DNA of 64,000 bases from Peterkaempfera bronchialis (lineage in GTDB: Bacteria > Actinomycetota > Actinomycetes > Streptomycetales > Streptomycetaceae), in contig NZ_CP031264.1 in NCBI RefSeq assembly GCF_003258605.2, forward strand, positions 4,774,001 through 4,838,000, in the 5' to 3' direction. The notes below the pieces were generated by a model. The model was not told the DNA's origin, ran no database searches, and saw nothing but the letters and a program-made list of their open reading frames with translations. Made by a program: the position numbers and the translations under genes. Shown here in pieces: positions 55,315 to 64,000 of this stretch. Every line of letters starts with the position of its first letter. The stretch's first letter is position 1.

Positions 55315-56529
55315 ATGGAATACGTGATCCTTGCCGTAGCCATCGCCGTGGTCGCCATCGGTGCGATCACCGGCTTCGTCGTCAGCGGCAGACGGCGCAA
55401 GACCCTGCCCCCGTCGCCGCGTACCCCCGTCGGTGCGCCGCCCGCAGAGCCCCAGGTCGGCGAGGAAGCCGAGACTCCACGGGACACCCCGACCAGAACC
55501 ATCGAGGAGGTGGACCTTCCCCCGGGCGTGACCGCGCCCGAGGAGACGGTCTCCCCGGAGGCGGCGGTCGCCGCGCCGCCCCTGGAGGTGCCCGAGCCCA
55601 CGGCCGGCCGGCTGGTGCGGCTGCGGGCCCGGCTCTCCCGCTCCCAGACCTCGCTGGGCAAGGGCCTGCTCTCGCTGCTCGCCCGGGAGCACCTGGACGA
55701 GGACACCTGGGAGGAGATCGAGGACACCCTGCTCACCGCAGACGTCGGGGTGACCCCCACCCAGGAGCTGGTGGACCGGCTCCGCACCCGGGTGAAGGTG
55801 CTCGGCACCCGTACCCCGGACGAGCTGCGCGGCCTGCTCCGCGAGGAGCTGGTGGCCCTGATCGGCACCGAGGCGGACCGCTCGCTGCACTCCGCCAGGC
55901 ACTCCGCCGCCGAGGCGGGCCGGCCCTCCGTGGTGCTGGTGGTCGGCGTCAACGGCGTCGGCAAGACCACCACCACCGGCAAGCTCGCCCGGGTGCTGGT
56001 GGCGGACGGCCGCTCGGTGGTCCTCGGCGCGGCGGACACCTTCCGGGCCGCCGCCGCCGACCAGCTGCAGACCTGGGGCGAGCGGGTCGGCGCCCGCACC
56101 GTGCGCGGTCCGGAGGGCGGCGACCCGGCGTCGGTGGCCTTCGACGCGGTCAAGGAGGGCATCGCCGAGGGCGCCGACACCGTCCTGGTGGACACCGCCG
56201 GCCGACTGCACACCAAGACCGGCCTGATGGACGAGCTGGGCAAGGTCAAGCGGGTGGTGGAGAAGCACGGCCCGGTGGACGAGGTGCTGCTGGTGCTGGA
56301 CGCCACCACCGGTCAGAACGGCCTGGTGCAGGCCCGGGTCTTCGCCGAGGTCGTCGACATCACCGGCATCGTGCTCACCAAGCTGGACGGCACCGCCAAG
56401 GGCGGCATCGTGATCGCCGTCCAGCGGGAGCTGGGCGTCCCGGTGAAGCTGATCGGCCTGGGCGAGGGCGCGGACGACCTGGCGCCGTTCGAGCCGGGCG
56501 CCTTTGTGGACGCGCTGATCGGCGACTGA
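55315..56529 (+). CDS. ftsY: Signal recognition particle receptor FtsY
   Basis: A 404-residue SRP receptor GTPase that brings ribosomes making membrane proteins to the translocon. It has an N-terminal membrane segment (YVILAVAIAVVAIGAITGFVVSG), an acidic linker, then the N domain and the G domain. G1 is GVNGVGKTTTTGKLA, DTAGR is the switch, and TKLDGTAKGG is the G4 region. The ATG at 55315 gives the membrane segment directly. A strong hairpin ends the gene. In this window four extra genes lie between smc and ftsY. Confidence 0.95.
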   Translation: MEYVILAVAIAVVAIGAITGFVVSGRRRKTLPPSPRTPVGAPPAEPQVGEEAETPRDTPTRTIEEVDLPPGVTAPEETVSPEAAVAAPPLEVPEPTAGRLVRLRARLSRSQTSLGKGLLSLLAREHLDEDTWEEIEDTLLTADVGVTPTQELVDRLRTRVKVLGTRTPDELRGLLREELVALIGTEADRSLHSARHSAAEAGRPSVVLVVGVNGVGKTTTTGKLARVLVADGRSVVLGAADTFRAAAADQLQTWGERVGARTVRGPEGGDPASVAFDAVKEGIAEGADTVLVDTAGRLHTKTGLMDELGKVKRVVEKHGPVDEVLLVLDATTGQNGLVQARVFAEVVDITGIVLTKLDGTAKGGIVIAVQRELGVPVKLIGLGEGADDLAPFEPGAFVDALIGD

Positions 56530-56554
56530 CCCGCACCGGCGGACTCATACGAAC

Positions 56555-56591
56555 GAGGGCCGTCCCCGTATCCGGCACGGGGACGGCCCTC
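56555..56591 (+). terminator. Terminator after ftsY
   Basis: A 15-bp perfect stem (56555-56569 with 56577-56591) with a 7-base loop. It stands between ftsY and the convergent primase-like gene and can act in both directions. Confidence 0.88.
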
Positions 56592-56651
56592 CTGTGCTGC
56601 GGCGGGCCCGGGAGGGGGAAGCCGGCCCGCCGCGTGCGGGGGAGAGGCGGG

Positions 56652-57371
56652 TCAGGAGGCCAGCCAGCCGGCGTCCGCGCCCACCGGCTCACGGCTGCGG
56701 TGGCAGGCGTACGCCAGGGTGCCCAGCAGCAGCCGGGCCTCCGGCGGGCGGCAGGCGGACTCGGGGGTGGGCGGGCGCAGCCAGTGCGCCGGGCCGAGAC
56801 CGGCGAGCGCGGTGGGCGGCGCGGCCACATAGCGGCCCTCGCCATGGCAGGCGAGGTCCAGCGCGGCGTCGTCCCACCCCATCCGGTAGAGCAGGTCGGG
56901 CAGGGCCCGGGCCGCACCGGGGGCCACGAAGAAGAGCGCCCGCCCGGCGGGGGAGGCGAGCACCGGGCCCAGCCGGGTGCCCATCCGCTCCAGCCGTACC
57001 AGGGCCTGGCAGCCGGCCTGCGCCGGGATGTCCAGCACATCGAAGGTACGGCCGGTCGGGAGCAGCACGGACGCCTCCGGCGCCGCCTCCCACAGGGCCC
57101 GCACCTCGCACCGCTCCGCCCAGGGGCCCGCCACGGGCGCGGCCTCGCCCGGGGCGGGGTGCAGCCCGGGTGCCGCGCAGCGCCGGACGCCGCAGCCGCA
57201 GCGCCCGCCGGGGTCGGCGTCGGACGCGGCGGTGCCCCGGGTGCGGCCGGGCGGCTTGCCGGCGGCGACCCACCAGCCCCATCGCCCGGCGTACTCCGCC
57301 GCCGCCTGGAGTGCGGTGGCGCGGGTGCGGCGCCGCGAGCCGAACCTGAGATCGCCGAACTGGATGTCCAT
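56652..57371 (-). CDS. Primase/polymerase (prim-pol) domain-like protein, possibly inactive
   Basis: A 239-residue protein resembling the bifunctional DNA primase/polymerase N-terminal domain. The N-terminus ALQAAAEYAGRWGWWVAAGKPPG and a Cys cluster CGCGVRRCAAPGLHP match that domain. At the expected catalytic Asp-x-Asp the sequence reads DVLDIPAQ, so the second acidic residue is missing. There is no helicase domain and the gene is short. It may have lost catalysis and kept a structural role. It starts at ATG 57371, divergent from nsdA. Confidence 0.7.
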   Translation of the reverse strand: MDIQFGDLRFGSRRRTRATALQAAAEYAGRWGWWVAAGKPPGRTRGTAASDADPGGRCGCGVRRCAAPGLHPAPGEAAPVAGPWAERCEVRALWEAAPEASVLLPTGRTFDVLDIPAQAGCQALVRLERMGTRLGPVLASPAGRALFFVAPGAARALPDLLYRMGWDDAALDLACHGEGRYVAAPPTALAGLGPAHWLRPPTPESACRPPEARLLLGTLAYACHRSREPVGADAGWLAS

Positions 57372-57924
57372 GCCTCCCCCAACGGGTAGCCGTCGCCGAT
57401 GGTTACGGGACCGTGACAGAGTGTCGCCGAACCGCTGCGGTGCGCGACGCGGGCGGGCGGCGCGCAGGCGGGTCCTTCACCCCGTCGGCCGAGATCCGGT
57501 GCCGCGTCGCCATTGCGGTGGCGAGGGCGCCTGGGGGATCGTCGGTGGCGGACGGTTCGTAGCTGCACTGCCGGCCCCGCAGGGCCGCTGGGGCCCAGTC
57601 AATCGCGGGACGCCGGGGAAATGTTCACTCCCAGGGGTGGCGAATGGTGGCGATTCCCCGGCGAAACTCCCCCGAACGGCTCTCGGGGCATTACGTTCGG
57701 TCCACGGACCACGGCGCTGCGTCAGTTCCGGGTAAGCCGAGGGCAAGGGACAGCAGGGTGCACGACTGTGCGCGACTTCCCCTTTCCTGCCCTGTCGGCC
57801 GCTGCCTCCGCGGAGTCGGGCCCGGACCGGCGCCCCTCGGCTCCCGCCAGGGCGTGCAGCCTTACAGACACCGCCCGCGACCGTCGGGCACGGCAGCGGG
57901 GTAACCCGGGATGGGGGCGTTCCG
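57372..57924. other. Divergent gap between the prim-pol-like gene and nsdA
   Basis: This 553-base gap has no gene with normal codon bias. It should contain promoters for both neighbours. A 22-base sequence at 57646-57667 (minus strand) matches one at 550-571 in the leuB-ilvE gap at 20 of 22 bases. TGGTGGCGA is directly repeated near 57637-57655. Confidence 0.45.
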
Positions 57925-59376
57925 GTGGGAGAGAAGCAACCCAACGAGCGGTTGACATCATGGTTTGTGCGGAGCGGCTGGTCCAAGGGTGAGCTGGCCC
58001 GCCAGGTCAACCGCCGGGCGCGGCAGACCGGCGCGCACCATGTCAGCACCGACACCTCGCGGGTGCGGCGCTGGCTGGACGGCGAGCAGCCGCGCGAACC
58101 CATTCCCAAGATCCTCTCCGAGCTGTTCTCCGAGCGCTTCGGCTCGGTGGTCACCGTGGAGGACCTCGGCCTGCGCGCCGTGGTCCCGGTGACCGGCGCC
58201 GGTGAGGTGGACCTGCCCTGGAGCGGCGCCCAGACCGTGCAGCTGATCAGCGAGTACTCGCGCAGCGACCTGATGCTCAACCGCCGGGGCTTCCTGGGCA
58301 CCTCGCTCGCGCTGACGGCGGGCTCCGCCCTGATCGAGCCCATGCAGCGGTGGCTCGCCCCCGGGCCCAGCGGTACGCCCACCCCGATCCTCACCGCCGC
58401 CAACGGGGGGGAGCCGCACACCGGCCGGCTCTCCGGGCCGGAGCTCGCGCTGCTGGAGCAGACCACCGTGATGTTCCGCCAGTGGGACGCGCACAACGGC
58501 GGCGGTCTGCGCCGCAAGGCCGTGGTCGGCCAGCTCCACGAGGTCACCGACCTGCTCCAGGAGACCTATCCGCAGGAGACCACCCGGCGCCTCTTCCGGC
58601 TCACCGCCGAGCTGGCGCACCTGGCCGGGTGGATGTCCTACGACGTGGGCATGCACCCCAGCGCGCAGAAGTACTACGTGCTGGCGCTGCACGCCGCCAA
58701 GGAGGCCGGTGACCGGCCCTTCGGCGCGCTGATCCTCTCCGACATGAGCCGCCAGATGATCCACCTCAACCGGGGCGAGGACGCCCTGGAGCTGATCCAC
58801 CTCGCCCAGTACGGCAGCCGCGACACCGCCTCGCCCCGCACCGCCGCGCTGCTGTACTCCATGGAGGCCCGCGCCTACGCCAACCTGGGCGAGGTCAACA
58901 AGTGCCACCGGGCGGCGCGGCTGGCCGAGGACACCTTCAGCGACGTCCGCACCGGTGAGACCGAGCCGGACTGGATCACGTTCTTCTCCGAGGCCGAGCT
59001 GAACGCGGAGAATGCGCACTCCTACCGCGACCTCGCCTACCACTCCAGCCGCTCCCCGCTGTACGCCTCGATGGCCGCCCCGGTGATGGAGCGGGCGGTG
59101 GACCTCTTCCGGGTGGACGAGACCCACCGCAGGTCCTATGCCTTCAACCTGATCGGCATGGCCAGCGTCCATCTGCTCCAGGAGGAGCCGGAGGCGGCGG
59201 CCGGTCTGGCGCACCAGGCGGTCGACATCGCGGGCAAGGTCCGCTCCGAGCGGCTGAACACCCGGATCCGCAAGACCACCGATGCCGCGCTGCGGCGGTA
59301 CCCCTCGGTCGCCGAGGTGCAGCACCTCTCCGACCGCATCACCACCGCGCTGCCGGAATACGCCGCAGCTGGCTGA
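57925..59376 (+). CDS. nsdA: NsdA-type developmental regulator
   Basis: A 483-residue regulator. An N-terminal region (LTSWFVRSGWSKGELARQVNRRA through DTSRVRRWLDGEQP) resembles an XRE-like helix-turn-helix. The rest is helical with TPR-like repeats. In S. coelicolor NsdA lies next to amtB and negatively controls sporulation and antibiotic production, and size and position match here. The GTG at 57925 opens the frame. A twin-arginine-like RRGFLGTSLALTAG stretch sits near residue 120; its role is unclear. Confidence 0.88.
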   Translation: MGEKQPNERLTSWFVRSGWSKGELARQVNRRARQTGAHHVSTDTSRVRRWLDGEQPREPIPKILSELFSERFGSVVTVEDLGLRAVVPVTGAGEVDLPWSGAQTVQLISEYSRSDLMLNRRGFLGTSLALTAGSALIEPMQRWLAPGPSGTPTPILTAANGGEPHTGRLSGPELALLEQTTVMFRQWDAHNGGGLRRKAVVGQLHEVTDLLQETYPQETTRRLFRLTAELAHLAGWMSYDVGMHPSAQKYYVLALHAAKEAGDRPFGALILSDMSRQMIHLNRGEDALELIHLAQYGSRDTASPRTAALLYSMEARAYANLGEVNKCHRAARLAEDTFSDVRTGETEPDWITFFSEAELNAENAHSYRDLAYHSSRSPLYASMAAPVMERAVDLFRVDETHRRSYAFNLIGMASVHLLQEEPEAAAGLAHQAVDIAGKVRSERLNTRIRKTTDAALRRYPSVAEVQHLSDRITTALPEYAAAG

Positions 59377-59411
59377 GGGTTGGCCGGCTGAGGGCTGCCG
59401 TTCACCCTTGT

Positions 59412-59447
59412 GTAACACCGGAGTGACCCTCGTCACCCCGGCGAAAC
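59412..59447 (+). promoter_or_regulatory. Candidate GlnR box upstream of amtB
   Basis: GTCAC (59432-59436) and GAAAC (59443-59447) are six bases apart, a perfect match to the gTnAc-n6-GaAAc half of the actinobacterial GlnR box. GTAAC-n6-GTGAC precedes it at 59412-59427, four bases away rather than the usual six. GlnR activates amtB-glnB-glnD under nitrogen limitation in streptomycetes. The imperfect first half lowers certainty. Confidence 0.6.
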
Positions 59448-59584
59448 AGTCGGACGCATCGGTGGAAACCGGCCTCCGGCACGCTCCTTGACATCGCCGA
59501 CGCCCACGGGCAGCACGGGACGGCCCTCTTGCCCCGGAGGGACGCGCCCGTGGGCGGAGCGGCCTTCACCTCAAGGAGACGCGG

Positions 59585-61227
<1,643 letters not shown>

Positions 61228-61374
61228 CCAGCGCCCAGTGACCAGCGCACCGACGCGGGCGGCGGACCGGCGGCCCGGGGGACCCAGCAGCCCCCGGCCG
61301 CGGGTCCGCCCACCGCGTACCAGGCGACACCGCCGTGGCCCACCCGGCTGCGGCACGACGGACGGGGACAGGCA

Positions 61375-63956
61375 GTGACCGCTCCGGAGACAGCACCCCA
61401 CGGCTCCCGTACGCCCGCACCCGGCGCGGTGCCCACCGACTACGCCGCCGCCCGGCAGCGGCTGCTCGCCGAAACCGGCCTCACCGGCCCGCACCGCCGG
61501 GTCGCCCTGGCCGCCCTCACCGACCGCTGGCTCGCCGCCCTGCTGGCCGGAGCCGCCGCCGCGCTGCGCAGCCCCTCGGCCGACGGCGGCGGACCGGCGC
61601 CCGCCGGGGTCGCCCTGGTCGCGGTCGGCGGCTACGGCCGGGGCGAGCTCTCGCCGCGCAGCGACCTGGACGTGCTGCTGCTGCACGACGGCTCCACCTG
61701 GGGGAGTTCCCTCCCGGCCCTGGCCGAGCAGCTCTGGTACCCGGTCTGGGACAGCGGCGCCGCCCTGGACCACTCCGTACGCGACCTCCCCACCGCCCGC
61801 GCGGTCGCCGCCGAGGACCTCAGGACCCAGCTGGGCCTGCTGGACGCCCGCCACATCGGCGGCGACCCCTCACTCACCGCCACCCTGCGCTCCGCCGTCC
61901 TCGCCGACTGGCGGGCCGCCGCCCCCAAGCGGCTGCCGGAGCTGGCGGAGATCGGCCGGGAGCGCGCCGAACGCCACGGCGAGCTGTCGTTCCTGCTGGA
62001 ACCGGACCTCAAGGAGGCCAGAGGCGGGCTGCGCGACCTGGTCGCCCTCGACGCGGTCGCCGCCTCCTGGCTCGCCGACGCCCCGCGCGACGGCCTGGCC
62101 GAGGCCGCCCTGCGGCTCGCCGACGTCCGCGACGCCCTGCACCTGGTCACCGGCCGCGCCACCGACCGGCTCAGCCTCCAGGAGCAGGACCAGGTCGCCC
62201 GGCTGCTCGGCGTACTGGACGCCGACACCCTGCTGCGCCAGGTCTACCGGGCCGCCCGCACCGTCGCCTATGCCTCCGACGTCACCTGGCGCGAGGTCGA
62301 CCGGGTGCTGCGGGCCCGCTCCCGGAGCGGGCGGCGCAGCCCGCGCCTCGGCTTCCCGTTCGGCGGCGCCGGGCGGGTCTCGGGGGCGGTCGCCCGGGGC
62401 GCCCTGGAGCGCCGCCCGCTCGCCGAGGGCGTGGTGGAGCAGGACGGCGAGGCCGTACTCGCCCAGAGCGCCCGGCCCGCCCAGGACCCGGTGCTGCCGC
62501 TGCGGGCCGCCGCATCGGCCGCGCAGGCCGGGCTCACCGTGGGGCACGCCACCGTCCGCCGACTGGCGGCGGAGACCCGCCCGCTGCCGGTGCCCTGGCC
62601 GGACGAGGCCCGCGAGCAGCTGGTCACCCTGCTGGGCGCGGGCAGCGCCTGCCTGCCGGTCTGGGAGGCGCTGGAGGCGGAGGGCCTGGTCACCCGGATG
62701 CTGCCGGACTGGGAGCGGGTACGGTGCCGCCCGCAGCGCAACGCCGTGCACCGCTGGACCGTGGACCGCCACCTGGTGGAGACGGCCGTCCGCGCCGCCG
62801 CCCTCACCCGCCGGGTCGCCCGCCCCGACCTGCTGCTGGTCGCCGCCCTGCTGCACGACATCGGCAAGGGGTGGCCCGGCGACCACGCCGAGGCCGGTGA
62901 GGTGATCGCCCGCGACCTGGCGCTGCGGATGGGGTTCGGCCGGGAGGACATCGAGGTGCTGGCGCTGCTGGTCCGCCACCATCTGCTGCTGGTCGAGACC
63001 GCCACCCGCCGCGACCCGGGCGACCCGGCGACCGTGGAGGCGGTCACCAAGGTCGTCGGCACCACCCGCACCCTGGAGCTGCTGCACGCCCTCACCGAGG
63101 CCGACGCACTGGCCACCGGGCCCGCCGCGTGGAGCGGCTGGCGGGCGTCGCTCGTCTCTGACCTGGTGTCCAGGGCCGCCGCGCTGCTGGCCGGTTCCCC
63201 GCCGCCGGTGCCGCCCGCCGCCGAGCCCAGCGCCGAGCAGGAGCGGCTGGCGGTGGAGGCCGCCCGTACCGGCGGGCCGGTGCTCACCCTCCACGCCCAT
63301 GCGCAGCGCGCCGATCGGCCGGACCTGCCGGACCTTCCGGAACGGCTCGACCAGGCCGACGCGCCGGACCAGGCCGGGCGGCCGGTGGGTGACTCCATGG
63401 GCGTGGAACTCACCCTGGCGGTTCCCGACCGGCCGACGCTGCTCGGCACCGTCGCCGGGGTGCTGGCGCTGCACCGCCTCACCGTCCGCGCCGCCGCCCT
63501 CCGCGAGATCGACCCGGTCGGGGCCGGCCCGGTGGTGCTGCTCTGCTGGACCGTGACCGCCGAGTACGGCGACCTCCCGGAGGCGGCCCGGCTGCGGGCG
63601 GACATCCGGCGGGCCCTCGACGGCGGCCTGGACGTCGCCGGGCGGCTGGCCGAACGCGATGCGGCGGCCCCCGCCGCCGGGGCGCCGGCGTCCCGCCGCC
63701 CCGGGTCACGGTCGCCCCGGGCGGCGCCTCGGCCTCCGCCACGGTGCTGGAGGTCCGTGCCCACGACGCCCCGGGCCTGCTGCACCGCATCGGCCGCGCC
63801 CTGGAGGAGACCGGCGTACGGGTCCGCACGGCGCGGGTCTCCACCCTGGGCGCCGACGCGGTGGACGCGTTCTATGTCACCGACGCCGGCGGCCGTCCGC
63901 TGGCCGACGCCCGCGCGGCGGAGGTCGCGCGGGCGGTGCAGCGGGCGCTCTCCTGA
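61375..63956 (+). CDS. glnD: PII nucleotidyltransferase GlnD (one apparent frameshift)
   Basis: A protein of about 860 residues if one base is restored. It modifies PII according to nitrogen state. The nucleotidyltransferase motif is GGYGRGELSPRSDLD (residues 85-99). An HD domain follows with LLHDIGKGWPGDHAEAG (His494-Asp495), then two ACT domains. The second ACT (VTVAPGGASASATVLEV, then RAHDAPGLLHRIGRAL) is in a different frame. The GGGG run at 63676-63679 (about residue 767) needs one more G to join them. The GTG start is at 61375. Both halves are intact, so a sequencing error is likely. Confidence 0.88.
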
Positions 63957-63993
63957 AACGGCGCCCCTGAAACGGCGCCCCTGAAACGGCGCC
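63953..63993. repeat. Triple 14-bp repeat at the end of glnD
   Basis: CTGAAACGGCGCCC occurs at 63953, 63967 and (13 of 14 bases) 63981, starting at the glnD stop codon. It continues toward the window end. Confidence 0.85.
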
Positions 63994-64000
63994 GCCCCGC

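Noticed and set aside
57513-57992. A 159-codon frame overlapping the start of nsdA
   Set aside because: It runs through noncoding sequence into nsdA in another frame with poor codon bias.
58260-58330. A Tat signal peptide in NsdA (RRGFLGTSLALTAG)
   Set aside because: It lies about 115 residues inside the protein after a DNA-binding-like region, so export is unlikely.

Overview
The window is a stretch of very GC-rich actinobacterial core chromosome, almost certainly from a streptomycete (Streptomyces, Kitasatospora or a close relative). The evidence is GTG/TTG start codons, strong G/C bias at third codon positions, two tandem conservons, NdgR next to leuCD, a HupS-type HU protein with a lysine-rich tail, NsdA next to amtB, and tRNAs without encoded CCA. 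The right half follows a gene order also known from Mycobacterium tuberculosis: sepIVA-like, yceD, (rpmF), rnc, mutM, acyP, smc, ftsY, amt, glnB, glnD.

Layout. 1-3.9 kb: branched-chain amino acid genes leuB (3' end), ilvE and cimA; the cimA leader encodes a short peptide reading Leu-Val-Val-Ile-Ile followed by an intrinsic terminator, a likely attenuator. 3.9-15 kb (minus strand): two complete tandem conservons (cvnA-B-C-D) whose B and D genes are almost identical while the A sensors have diverged. 15.0-15.8 kb: a regulatory gap with a 16-bp palindrome inside a good promoter, then a 62-residue protein carrying a duplicated nonapeptide. 15.9-19.6 kb: FAH-family hydrolase, gltX, a HAD phosphatase and a Gln-Glu-Glu-Glu-Gln tRNA cluster. 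19.7-22.6 kb: divergent ndgR and leuCD. 22.7-28.3 kb: hupS, cofC, plsC, gpsA, ddl. 28.3-33.4 kb: thiL, a frameshifted phosphofructokinase, thiD, rpmB and small conserved genes. 33.7-43.8 kb: DAK2-domain kinase, recG, rsmD, coaD, sepIVA-like, yceD, rpmF, rnc, mutM. 43.9-49.8 kb: a CAP-domain gene, acyP and smc. 49.9-55.2 kb: a block that looks inserted between smc and ftsY, with a secreted PI-PLC and a secreted penicillin-acylase-family enzyme divergently arranged around a perfect palindrome, plus a lipoprotein. 55.3-64 kb: ftsY, a primase/polymerase-like gene, nsdA, and the ammonium operon amtB-glnB-glnD behind a GlnR-like box.

Four genes (pfk, the CAP gene, smc, glnD) each have one apparent frame break, all in G/C homopolymer runs. 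Because smc and glnD are core genes with otherwise intact halves, base-calling errors are the simplest explanation for most of them.

Most of the window is housekeeping. The items that look new or under-described are the cimA attenuator, the mosaic conservon pair with hairpins between cvnB and cvnC, the TANPRRTTL-repeat small protein and its palindromic promoter, and the PI-PLC/acylase pair with a shared candidate operator. I see no CRISPR array, insertion sequence, prophage or toxin-antitoxin pair.
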